Shown: positions 43,682-52,400 of the stretch, in pieces
How positions within the stretch are numbered: the stretch's first letter is position 1
How the letters are laid out: each line of letters opens with the position of its first letter
Assembly: GCA_958422185.1 (NCBI GenBank)
Contig: CATZNW010000009.1
Span: 7,864-71,863 of the forward strand
Length of the DNA: 64,000 nt
Direction: 5' to 3'
Origin: an uncultured Clostridium sp.
Lineage (GTDB): Bacteria; Bacillota; Clostridia; Oscillospirales; Acutalibacteraceae
Program-made: the position numbers and the translations under genes
The notes under the pieces: model-generated
Databases searched by the model: none
The model's input: the letters and a program-made list of their open reading frames with translations, nothing else
What the model was told of the DNA's origin: nothing

Positions 43682-43988
43682 TTACTTTTCCTCCTGAAAA
43701 ATATTGGTGCGAGACTTTACCGGATTTATCATTCCACCCACCCGCGTGTTTCAAGGCCGCTCATTTAAAAACCGAATGACGGCATATCATTCGGGCAGCC
43801 TTCGCGCAGCAGCAGACATACGCAAGCTATCTGCACAAAGGAATGAAAATCAGTATAATTTCGCCCGGTTTAAAATCGGACATACTCCGCCGAAATTCCC
43901 GCTCTGGGTAAAGCGCCACCTCCGGCATCATCGCATATCATTGCGAAAACAATATATTATATATTATAATATGAACCTTTTCGCAGAC
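43682..43988 (-). promoter_or_regulatory. S10 operon 5' leader with attenuator-like hairpin
   Basis: About 300 nt separate the predicted transcription start (near 43988) from rpsJ and hold no gene. On the minus strand CCGAATGA / TCATTCGG (43794-43772, 7-nt loop) is directly followed by TTTTT (43771-43767), a factor-independent terminator shape about 85 nt before the rpsJ start. S10 leaders are known targets of L4 autoregulation in E. coli and some Firmicutes; that function here is inferred. Confidence 0.6.
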
Positions 43989-43994
43989 CTGTAT

Positions 43995-44023
43995 ATTATA
44001 TAAAACAGCATAAGATTTGTCAA
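43995..44023 (-). promoter_or_regulatory. Consensus sigma-A promoter of the ribosomal block
   Basis: On the minus strand a perfect TTGACA (44023-44018) and perfect TATAAT (44000-43995) are separated by 17 bp, as expected for the strongest housekeeping operon. Confidence 0.9.
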
Positions 44024-44114
44024 TATATAACACAAAAAAAGTTTAAAAAATTTTTTCGTTATTTTTCACAAATTTTTTTAATAAAAATCGTAGGGTTGCA
44101 CAACGTTTTTTTTT

Positions 44115-44153
44115 GTAAAAAAAAACGCACTTCCTTTCGGAAGTGCGAAAAAA
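44115..44153 (-). terminator. Terminator of the collagen-like protein gene
   Basis: On the minus strand CGCACTTCC-GAAA-GGAAGTGCG (GNRA loop) is followed by nine T. The A-tract on the other side also gives a T run after the hairpin for plus-strand reading. Confidence 0.9.
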
Positions 44154-44201
44154 CAAATATAACACATGTTTTTATGAGCAAAACTGCACATTTTTAATTA
44201 C

Positions 44202-45326
44202 TCAGATCCCGCCTATAAACAGAATATTAAGCGAGGACTCCTCCGAGTCGTAGTTATTGGAGCTTGGAACAGCATTGATCACTGTAGGAACAGAATTGAT
44301 AACAACCGGTACGGAGATCACCGCAGTGATCGTCTGCTTCGGAGCCAGAAAGCTGTGGGAAAAGACCGCTCCGTCAACCGGGGAACCGTTCTGCTCGATT
44401 CTTACGGTATAAGTGTTCGGAAAATTGGTTTTGCACTTTGAAGTGATAACACTGTTGTAATTTATCTGATAAATGCCGGGTTCATTGATAAGCACATCAG
44501 CCGAACCATTAACATGAGAAAGAGCCGTGCCTGACAATGTGGGAGTTGTTGCAAATGAATAAGGAACAGTAGCATTGGAATCCTGAACGGCAAAATTATG
44601 CGCCGTTACAGCACTTGACGCAAGCGTTGCTCCTGTGGCGCCTGTTGCACCCGTTGCACCAGTAGGTCCGGTAGGACCTGTTGCACCCGTAGCACCTGTT
44701 GGTCCAGTAGGACCTGTTGCACCATCTGTTCCGGAAACACCCGTTGCGCCTGTTGCGCCTGTTGGTCCGGTAGCACCAGTAACGCCGTCTGTTCCCGCTT
44801 CGCCGGTAGCGCCAGTAGGTCCTGTTGCGCCCGTGGCTCCTGTAGGCCCGGTCGGCCCGGAAACTCCCGTTACGCCTGTGGGACCTGTTGGACCCGTGGG
44901 ACCTGTTGGACCTGTGGGACCTGTTGGACCTGTTGGACCCGTGGGACCTGTTGCGCCTGTGGGACCTGTTGCGCCTGTGGGACCTGTTGCGCCTGTCACT
45001 CCGGTTACGCCAGTAGCACCGGTAGCTCCGGTCGGGCCCGTAGGACCGGTATTACCGGTAACGCCCGTGGCTCCTGTTGCTCCCGTGGCTCCTGTCTCAC
45101 CGGCTAAACCAATAGGGCCCTGAGCACCCACCGGGCCCTGCGCTCCGGTAGCACCTGTTGCACCTGTGGCCCCCGTAGGTCCGGTGGGACCGCCGGCCGG
45201 CCCTGTTGGACCTGTTGGACCTGTAGCTCCGGTGTCGCCTTTACAGCAAAAGCAACAGCTGCACTCTTTGCGCTGCGAGCAGGAGGAACAAACAGAATCT
45301 CTGTCAAATCCTTTATAATGAGTCAT
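44202..45326 (-). CDS. Collagen-like repeat protein with BclA-type C-terminal domain
   Basis: The 374 residues have three parts. Residues 13-28 hold a cysteine-rich head with seven cysteines (CSSCSQRKECSCCFCC). Residues ~30-233 are about 68 Gly-X-Y triplets, mostly GPT and GAT, with a single GG break near 45. Residues ~240-374 form a beta-rich domain resembling the BclA/TNF-like trimerisation head. There is no Sec signal, as for exosporium collagen-like proteins such as BclA, so a spore-surface role is likely. Thr in the Y position could be glycosylated. The gene follows a glycosyltransferase gene by 72 nt. No mother-cell sigma promoter was confidently recognised. Confidence 0.85.
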   Translation of the reverse strand: MTHYKGFDRDSVCSSCSQRKECSCCFCCKGDTGATGPTGPTGPAGGPTGPTGATGATGATGAQGPVGAQGPIGLAGETGATGATGATGVTGNTGPTGPTGATGATGVTGVTGATGPTGATGPTGATGPTGPTGPTGPTGPTGPTGPTGPTGVTGVSGPTGPTGATGATGPTGATGEAGTDGVTGATGPTGATGATGVSGTDGATGPTGPTGATGATGPTGPTGATGATGATGATLASSAVTAHNFAVQDSNATVPYSFATTPTLSGTALSHVNGSADVLINEPGIYQINYNSVITSKCKTNFPNTYTVRIEQNGSPVDGAVFSHSFLAPKQTITAVISVPVVINSVPTVINAVPSSNNYDSEESSLNILFIGGI

Positions 45327-45398
45327 ATTATCTTAATCCACCCTGAATTTTTCAAGTTGATACAAATTAATGTATCCGTTATCATTATATTTGAAAAA

Positions 45399-46499
45399 TT
45401 ATTTTCCGTTACTTAAAACTGAGTCAAAATAGTTTTTATTATAAAGAAACTCTTTTGATTCAGGTCTGTAACTGCCGGCGATCTCATTATAATACGCGGC
45501 CTTGCGAAGATCGCCAAGGCGGTCATAGCAAACGGCAAGCTGTATTGCCGGAATAAATCCGTAAGCGGCACGGTCTATAAATGCTCCGCTCTGCTCAGGC
45601 GGCACTGAAGCAAGAGCCCGTTCGTACCAGTATGCGGCTGTACGGCTTTCGTTTAATTCCAAAAAGATCTTTCCCGCTTCACAGCAGATCTCTGCCCGCG
45701 GAGCATCATAGATGAAGGAACGGAAAAGAGCTTTGAGCGCGGCCTGAGCGCCTTTTGTTTCTTTCAGGCAGAACGAAAGGATTTTACACGCTTCAATATT
45801 GTTTTCTGCCCAGCCGCAATTTTCATCAAGAAAATCTGTAAGGACCGATGCCGCAAGGGAATAATGGCGGTGATAATAAAGTTCGCGGCCGAAATAAAAC
45901 TGATCCCGCGGCGTAAAAGGTTCTCCCAGTTTCTCCTGTGTTAAATAAATATTAAGATTTCTTTCCGTATACTCCGTTTTGACACTTTTATGAGTAACGG
46001 CAGCGTCTGAATAAATAATCTTACCTGCGTATTCAACAGCCTCATGCACCCTGCCTTTCCATTTAAATCCGCAGTTTCGTTTAAATATTCTTTCGCGAAA
46101 AAATGAAAACGACGGTCTGCCGGCATCATCAAAAGCGGTATTATAGGGCATCATGATCACATCGGCACTGCCGTCAAGGCTGTTTTTCAGCAAAACAAGA
46201 TCATTATAATCAGATTCAAGAATAACGTCATCAGCGTCAAGCCACATGATATAATCGCCCGTAGCTTTTGAAAACGCGTAATTGCGAGCGGCGGAAAAAT
46301 CATCACACCAATCAAAATCATATACATTACCGGTATATTTTTTGGCTGTTTCTGCAGTTGCATCCGTACTTCCTGTATCTACAATTATGATCTCATCAAA
46401 AATCCCCTTCACGCTATCCAAGCAGCGCGGCAGTGTTTTTTCTTCATTCTTAACGATCATACAAAGGCTTAAAGTATGCAAAGTTATCACCCGTATCAT
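45399..46499 (-). CDS. Family 2 glycosyltransferase with TPR-like C-terminus
   Basis: The GT-A domain occupies about residues 1-230: LSLCMIVKNEEKTLPRCLDS, IIIVDTGSTDATAE and MWLDADD (DxD) give the nucleotide-sugar site. The C-terminal ~130 residues are helical repeats resembling TPRs (KAAYYNEIAGSYRPES), as in the SunS/YtxB-like GT2 group that glycosylates proteins. The start is uncertain; ATG 46499 lacks a strong ribosome-binding site. Directly upstream of the collagen-like gene on the same strand, it may modify that protein. Confidence 0.85.
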   Translation of the reverse strand: MIRVITLHTLSLCMIVKNEEKTLPRCLDSVKGIFDEIIIVDTGSTDATAETAKKYTGNVYDFDWCDDFSAARNYAFSKATGDYIMWLDADDVILESDYNDLVLLKNSLDGSADVIMMPYNTAFDDAGRPSFSFFRERIFKRNCGFKWKGRVHEAVEYAGKIIYSDAAVTHKSVKTEYTERNLNIYLTQEKLGEPFTPRDQFYFGRELYYHRHYSLAASVLTDFLDENCGWAENNIEACKILSFCLKETKGAQAALKALFRSFIYDAPRAEICCEAGKIFLELNESRTAAYWYERALASVPPEQSGAFIDRAAYGFIPAIQLAVCYDRLGDLRKAAYYNEIAGSYRPESKEFLYNKNYFDSVLSNGK

Positions 46500-46513
46500 A
46501 CTATGAATGAAAG

Positions 46514-46557
46514 AAAAAAGCGGAATTAAAATCCCGTTCAAAAGATCTTAATTCCGC
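46514..46557 (-). terminator. Terminator of the PAP2 phosphatase gene
   Basis: On the minus strand GCGGAATTAA / TTAATTCCGC (10 bp, 18-nt loop) is followed by TTTTTTC, about 24 nt after the stop. Confidence 0.75.
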
Positions 46558-46580
46558 AGAATAATCAGCACTGTTAAATT

Positions 46581-47483
46581 TTACTCTTCACCCATAATCT
46601 GTTGCCAGTGGATCTTGCAGTACTCCTTCCCGTCTATCGGAGGATAATCTTCATCGTCCACACGGGCGGCATTATAGCAGTCATATTCTTCATTATAAGC
46701 ACAGCGTACAACATCCTCCCCGCCCTCACTTAGAACCGGAATAAAGGAATAAAGGAAGATTCCGACCACGGCTGCCGCAACTACTGCGGCGCCCGCTCTG
46801 CCCGATGTCCATTTAAGGAATCCCGTCTTGGCAAGGTCAAGCTTATCAAGAGCCGTAAACGGTTTTACGTTTGCAATCAGGTACATTAAACCCTTCATAA
46901 TATAATAACCGGCAATACCGGAAAGCGTGCCGATGATCATTCCGCCAATAACGTCCGTTGCATAGTGCACCATAAGATATACACGGCTTCCCATAGTGCA
47001 TGCAGCAAGTACCGGGAAGACCCAGGCGATTTTTTTCTTTCCGTCAGCTCTGAAAACAAGGAACATGGAAACAGCGATTTCAAACGCGGCGGTAGTATGA
47101 CCGCTCGGGAAAGAATAATCCGCCTCGCTGAGCGAGCCCGCGCCAAGATACGCCTGCCAGTAAAAATCTATGTCCTGAAGCGTATTGTAAGGCCTTATCC
47201 GGAGAACGGCAGGCTTTGCTATAACGTTTGTAACGATAGTACCCACAAGTATTGCAAAAACAAGAGCAAACCCGTATTTCCTTGTTTTTTTGAAAAACAT
47301 CAGAACGATACCCAGAACGACCATGGGTATAACAAAAGCTTCATCACCGAAAGAAGTAAAAAACTTTGCAAGAAATGTAAAAAAAGAATTTTGGATACCT
47401 GCAAAGAATTCAAAAACGGCAATATCAAAGCCGTAAAAGATCTTATCGATTGAATCGCCCACAGTCAGAAGCATAAAATCCAT
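46581..47483 (-). CDS. PAP2-family membrane phosphatase
   Basis: The type 2 phosphatidic-acid phosphatase signature is complete: K-x6-R-P (KPAVLRIRP), PSGH (SFPSGHTT) and S-R-x5-H-x3-D (SRVYLMVHYATD). About six membrane helices are followed by a seventh near the C-terminus and a polar tail containing CYNAARVDDEDYP. Likely substrates are undecaprenyl pyrophosphate or lipid phosphates. ATG 47483 has GGAGG 6 nt upstream; the TTG at 47489 would sit against that site. Confidence 0.9.
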   Translation of the reverse strand: MDFMLLTVGDSIDKIFYGFDIAVFEFFAGIQNSFFTFLAKFFTSFGDEAFVIPMVVLGIVLMFFKKTRKYGFALVFAILVGTIVTNVIAKPAVLRIRPYNTLQDIDFYWQAYLGAGSLSEADYSFPSGHTTAAFEIAVSMFLVFRADGKKKIAWVFPVLAACTMGSRVYLMVHYATDVIGGMIIGTLSGIAGYYIMKGLMYLIANVKPFTALDKLDLAKTGFLKWTSGRAGAAVVAAAVVGIFLYSFIPVLSEGGEDVVRCAYNEEYDCYNAARVDDEDYPPIDGKEYCKIHWQQIMGEE

Positions 47484-47512
47484 AGCCAACCTCCGTATAA
47501 CCTATTACCCTA

Positions 47513-47541
47513 ATATTACCAAACAAAACGTCAGATTTCAA
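47513..47541 (-). promoter_or_regulatory. Sigma-A promoter of the PAP2 gene
   Basis: On the minus strand TTGAAA (47541-47536) and TAATAT (47518-47513) are separated by 17 bp. Confidence 0.6.
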
Positions 47542-47630
47542 GAGCGGATTTGCGGATTTGTTACAAGTTATTAACACAAAGTCAATAATTATATGATAAC
47601 TTAATGAAAACTAAAACCAAAAGGAGAAAT

Positions 47631-48446
47631 ATGATAACGAATCCATATAAGGTGTTGGGTGTGCCCGACGGCGCATCAGAAGAAGAATGCGCAAAAGCAT
47701 ATAAAAAGCTTGCCAAGAAATATCACCCAGACCTTAATCCGAATGACAAACATGCCGCTGAAAAGATGGCGGAAATAAATGCAGCGTTTGACCAGATCAA
47801 AAACGGCGGAGCAAATCAGAGCGGATACGGATACAGCAGCGCACAACAGAACAGAAGGGGCGCGTCATCCGCTCCGGACTATTATACCTCAATCGCGCAG
47901 TTTATCAACAACCGCCAGTTCACTCAGGCGCTGAATCTGCTTAATAATATTGAGGACCGAACCGCGCAGTGGTACTATCTTTCCGCGCTTGCCAACTTCG
48001 GTGCGGGACGGCGCGACATTTCGCTTTCTCACATACAGCAGGCCTGCGCCATGGCTCCTGAAAATTACACATACCGCGCGACTTACGACCGGATAAGAAT
48101 GAGCGCACAGGGGGGGTTCGTAAATCCCTTCAGCGGATTTGCGGAATTCGATGAATCGGAAGATGAAAACAGCAACCGCACCACAAGGGTTTATTCCGTA
48201 CGCAACGGCGGATGCCTTTCAAGAATATTTAAATTTATTGTATTTCTTATAGTTATACGACTTGTTTTTTATTTGATATCCGCCCTTTTCAGCGCCGGCG
48301 TGGGTTACAGAAACAACAACGGATACGATCCCGAACAGCAGCCGAATTCCGGTTACAGCGAAAGCTATGCCGAATACGGAGATTCCGGAGGCGAGGATTA
48401 CGGGATATATTTCGGTGAAAGGACCGGAGATTCCCAGGTCAACTGA
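47631..48446 (+). CDS. DnaJ-domain membrane protein
   Basis: Residues ~1-65 are a J domain with the HPD motif (KKYHPDLNPND) that would stimulate a DnaK ATPase. A Ser/Gly/Gln linker, a TPR-like helical segment (FTQALNLLNNIEDRTAQWYYLSALANFGAGRRDISLSHIQQAC) and one membrane helix near residue 205 follow, then a polar Gly/Tyr/Glu-rich tail. No G/F or zinc domain of canonical DnaJ is present, so it is a specialised type III J protein. ATG 47631 has AAAGGAG upstream. Confidence 0.88.
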   Translation: MITNPYKVLGVPDGASEEECAKAYKKLAKKYHPDLNPNDKHAAEKMAEINAAFDQIKNGGANQSGYGYSSAQQNRRGASSAPDYYTSIAQFINNRQFTQALNLLNNIEDRTAQWYYLSALANFGAGRRDISLSHIQQACAMAPENYTYRATYDRIRMSAQGGFVNPFSGFAEFDESEDENSNRTTRVYSVRNGGCLSRIFKFIVFLIVIRLVFYLISALFSAGVGYRNNNGYDPEQQPNSGYSESYAEYGDSGGEDYGIYFGERTGDSQVN

Positions 48447-48517
48447 CAGACGGCGTGTGAATACCCGTCTGTAAACAATGATTTTATTTAAACAATTATG
48501 AAAGAACGGAACCAATC

Positions 48518-48961
48518 ATGAAAAAGTTTTTTTCAGATCTTGCAGTAAAATTCCAGAGATTTATGTATGGCAGATATGGTATAGACCGGCTTTACAGAGC
48601 TCTATTGTGGTTTTATTTTGCCGCTATCATTCTTGCGCTTATACTCGGCAGGGCTGTTGACGGCATATTCTACACGATTTTTTCAGTTATAGGCTGGGGC
48701 ATTTTCATATTTGCTTTTTTAAGAGTGTTTTCTAAAAAAATTGAAAACAGACGCAGAGAGAATGAAAACTGGCTTAAATTTGAGGGGATTTTTAAAAAGC
48801 GCTTTAAACTTTTGAGCAACAGATGGAAATTCAGAAAGACGCATGTTTTCAGGACCTGCCCCGGCTGTAAAAGCGTTTTAAGAATGAAAAAAGTTAAAGG
48901 CAGACATATTGCAACATGCCCGCACTGCGGAAGAAAGTTTGAATTCAGGGTTTTGTTTTAA
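48518..48961 (+). CDS. Small membrane protein with C-terminal zinc ribbon
   Basis: The 147 residues have two membrane helices (about 26-46 and 50-70), a basic cytoplasmic linker and a C-terminal four-cysteine ribbon (CPGC ... CPHC). No characterised family is recognised. It starts 71 nt after the J-domain gene, and the two may form an operon. Confidence 0.8.
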   Translation: MKKFFSDLAVKFQRFMYGRYGIDRLYRALLWFYFAAIILALILGRAVDGIFYTIFSVIGWGIFIFAFLRVFSKKIENRRRENENWLKFEGIFKKRFKLLSNRWKFRKTHVFRTCPGCKSVLRMKKVKGRHIATCPHCGRKFEFRVLF

Positions 48962-48966
48962 ATAAA

Positions 48967-48995
48967 TTGAAATCCGTTTGGATTTGTGCTAATAT
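48967..48995 (+). promoter_or_regulatory. Sigma-A promoter of the DtxR-like gene
   Basis: TTGAAA (48967-48972) and TAATAT (48990-48995) are separated by 17 bp, 22 nt upstream of the ATG. Confidence 0.6.
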
Positions 48996-49017
48996 ACTTA
49001 TTTGAGGTGAGTGTATT

Positions 49018-49401
49018 ATGCAGATAAAGGAGAGTGCTGAAAACTATCTTGAAACGATACTTGTGATCCATAGTCAGAAAGGCTATTGCCGCTGTATAGA
49101 CATCAGCAACAAAATGGGATTTTCAAAGCCTTCCGTTTCGGTTTACATGAAAAACCTCAGGGAGGACGGGTACGTTTCTATAGACGACAACGGCGATATT
49201 ACTTTGACGGACAAGGGACGGGAGATCGCTGAAAAGATATATGAAAGGCACAATATTATTGCCGGATTTCTTATGCAGCTCGGTACGCCTGAGGATATCG
49301 CATATCAGGATTCCTGCAAGATCGAGCACGATATAAGCGAAGAGAGTTTTCAGCTGATAAAAGCTCAGTATTATAAGAAAAAAGAAGAGCAAAACCAATA
49401 A
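49018..49401 (+). CDS. DtxR/MntR-family metal-dependent repressor
   Basis: The 127-residue protein has an N-terminal winged helix (IDISNKMGFSKPSVSVYMKNLREDGYV) and the metal-binding dimerisation domain, without the SH3-like third domain. Candidate ligands are H78 (ERHNII) and C100, E103, H104 in DSCKIEHDIS. The cysteine at that place matches iron-type DtxR more than MntR, which has Glu. Targets are unknown; no transporter gene adjoins it. Confidence 0.9.
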   Translation: MQIKESAENYLETILVIHSQKGYCRCIDISNKMGFSKPSVSVYMKNLREDGYVSIDDNGDITLTDKGREIAEKIYERHNIIAGFLMQLGTPEDIAYQDSCKIEHDISEESFQLIKAQYYKKKEEQNQ

Positions 49402-49410
49402 GCGGTATAA

Positions 49411-49445
49411 AAAATGCTTGAACAAAATGTTCAAGCATTTTTTTA
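49411..49445. terminator. Bidirectional intrinsic terminator
   Basis: AAATGCTTGAAC / GTTCAAGCATTT (12 bp, 5-nt loop) with a T run after it on the plus strand and a shorter TTTT on the minus. It separates the convergent DtxR-like and secreted peptidase genes. Confidence 0.9.
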
Positions 49446-49459
49446 TAATCAAAATTCAG

Positions 49460-52400
49460 TTAACCGGCCGCGTTCTCAGGAGCACAAAAGTCACCGAAGA
49501 CCTGGGAACCGCTGTAATTTTTCCACGCGCGTACTCTTACATAATAATCACCGGCATCTGAAACTTTTAACGTATAATCCGTTGTGTCTGAACCGTTTAT
49601 CACCGCACTGCCAGCTACCGTACTGAAGTTTTCGCTCGCGGACCACTGAATAAGATAACCGTGGCAGGTGGTGCCGCTCCAAGACGCACGGAGCGTATCT
49701 CCTTCGCTCTGAACAGAAAGGCCCTCTACAGACGAAGGAGCCGCGCATACGGTAGTTTTTGAGGATGCTGAGCCGTTCTCATTGAATGCTACAACCATCA
49801 CCTTATACTCCCAGGACGGAGTAAGATCCGTGAATGTAAATCTGTTTCCGGAAGTTGTGCCTTTGAGTATCTCTTTGTCCCCGGACAGGATATATACTCT
49901 GTATCCGTCTGCATCCGTAGATCTGTTCCATTCAAGGTACAGGTCAGTACCGCCATCTCCGCGTGCATATACATTGTATCCGCCGGGAGCACCGGGTTTA
50001 ACAACAGCTGCCTGTGCGCTGCTGAAATCACCGTAAACCGTTGAGCCGCTGAAGCTCTTCCACGCTCTGACTCTTACATAATATTTCTCTGGATCCGAGA
50101 CATTGATTGTATAGTTCTTTGTATCTGAACCGTTTACGGTTGCACTGCCTACTACTGTGCTAAAGTTTTCACTGGTTGACCACTGGATAAGATAACCGTG
50201 ACTTGTGGTACTGCTCCAGGAAGCAGTAATCTTATTGCCGACGGCATTTGCGGATACGTTTTTAACCTGAGCGGGAGCGGCACATATCCTGTAAGTTGCA
50301 GTCACTCTGCTGTCATCATTATATGCAACCACTTTTACATCATATTCCCAAGACGGAACAAGATCCGTAAATGTAAACCTGCTTGAAGTTGTGGTTCCCT
50401 TGAAAACATCTGTGTTTCCGGAAACGATATATACCCTGTATCCGTCCGCACCGGAAACATCATTCCAGTCAAGATACAGATCCGTGCCGCCGTCTCCGCG
50501 CGCATAAACATGAAAGCCGTTTGCTGCTCTCATCAGGCCTCTGAGACGAAGCGCCTCGGAATAATCACCGCCGATACGCTCGCTGTTATAATCCTTATAT
50601 GCTCTTACGCGAACATAGTAATTCTGCGCATTTGAAGGAAGATCTATCGTATAGCTCGTTTTAGAACTTCCGCTTACATATACCCCATTTACATGACTTG
50701 TGAACGTGCTGTTAGCCGCCCACTGAATGTAATAGCCGTGGCAGGAGGTCTTGCTCCATGATACGGTTACCGAACCGGAATCCGTAAGCGAGGCGCTGAC
50801 TTCCTGCACCTGTGCAGGGGCCGCGCACACACTGGTGGTCAGGCTTGATGATTTAGCTTTGCTGTTATACGCTTCAACTACAACATCATACACATAGGAA
50901 GCAGTCAGATCCGTGAATGTGAATCTGGTGCCGTCAGTTGTACCCTTCAAGATTCTCTTTCCGCCGGATACAATATAAATATTATACCCGTCCGCATCGC
51001 TTACTTTATTCCAGCTGAGATACAGATCGGTGCCTCCGTCTCCCCGGGCGTACACTTTCAGGTTCTCCGGCCTGAACAGACTGTTTGCCGTTGAAACAGC
51101 GCCGGAATATCCTCCGCATATCTCTTCGGAAGAATAAACGCGGCAGGAACGGATCCTTACATAATAATTTTTACTGTACTGTTTTGTGGATATTTCATAA
51201 GAACTTTTGCCTGCGGCAACGTAAAACGTCTCCACATTTTTGGTAAACGCGCTGTCCGTAGCGATCTGAATATAGCAACCCACACCTGATTTCGCGCTCC
51301 ATGTAACTCGGATCTTATTTGCTGAAACGGCATTTGCCGTAAAATTATCCGGAGCCGGAGCCGAAGAATACGTTGTGTATGTTGCGCGCGCGCCGGTATT
51401 TGAAGAGCTTCCCTTGTATGCTTCTATTGCAAAGGAATACTTTGAATTCGCCGTTGTGGGAACTCTGTAATTCGCGCTCATGGAACCCTCAAGAGTAGCG
51501 ATCTTTACCCAGCTGCCGTTTTTGGACTGATAGATATTATATCCGTCAGCATTGAGTTTCTGAGTCCAGTTTAGGATAATACCCGAACCGTCACTGCTTC
51601 TGCCTGAAGCTTTAAATCCGGAAACCGAATCCGGCTTTGTATTTATAGTTACCCAGGAAGAGAAGTGTGTTGAGTATGTTCTGACATTGCCGGAATAGGT
51701 AAATCCCCTGACTCTGAATTTATAAGCCACTCCGGGATCAAGGCCCTTAATTGTGATGCTCGTAGACCCGAATACTTCCGTTGAGCTCCAGTTGACCCCG
51801 TCTTTGCTGAACTGGATCTGATAACCTTTTGCGCCCGAAACGGAATCCCACTTCAAAGCAAGATTATCTGTTGAGACGGATGTAGACCTTACATTATTCA
51901 CTGCCGGAATGGAACCGCTGTATTCATATACAATGGAAGAAGAGGAGGACGGATGGTAACTTCCGTCAACAGCCCGCTGAATGCCTTTGGCAACATTTAA
52001 ATAATTGCAGGCCGACGGACTTTTAAATTCAACCAGGGCGGAACGCGCGCCGAGATTTGCATTTGCCCAACCGAAAATGTAGCCTGACGAAGTGCCGTAT
52101 GTACCCGTCTGATCCCTTGAAATACCGTTCGTGCTTCTGAAGATATCAACCAGAGTTCCGTTGCCCAGAACGGAGTTGAGCCAACCGTGGAAATCTATAA
52201 AAGTATTCATCTTGTACTTCTTCATAAGATCGCGAAGCGCACGGCTCTCCTGCGCCCTGAACTGCCCGGAGATAAAATCGCGGTTCATATCCACATGCGC
52301 CGCCGTACATCTGCCGAAAGCAGATGAACCGGTGCGCAGATTATTGACGCCGTCAATAGTGCCGTCCGGATTGGCGCACGGAACTATAACGATCCTGTAA

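Noticed and set aside
44635..45123. A 162-codon plus-strand ORF made of Ala-Pro-Val-Gly-Pro-Val repeats opposite the collagen-like gene.
   Set aside because: It is the complementary reading of the Gly-X-Y repeats; periodic DNA without stops gives such shadows. No ribosome-binding site is seen and the minus-strand gene explains the sequence.
49548..49748. Short ORFs on both strands within the fibronectin repeats.
   Set aside because: They are overlapping frames of the M14 peptidase gene with no ribosome-binding sites and no independent protein character.
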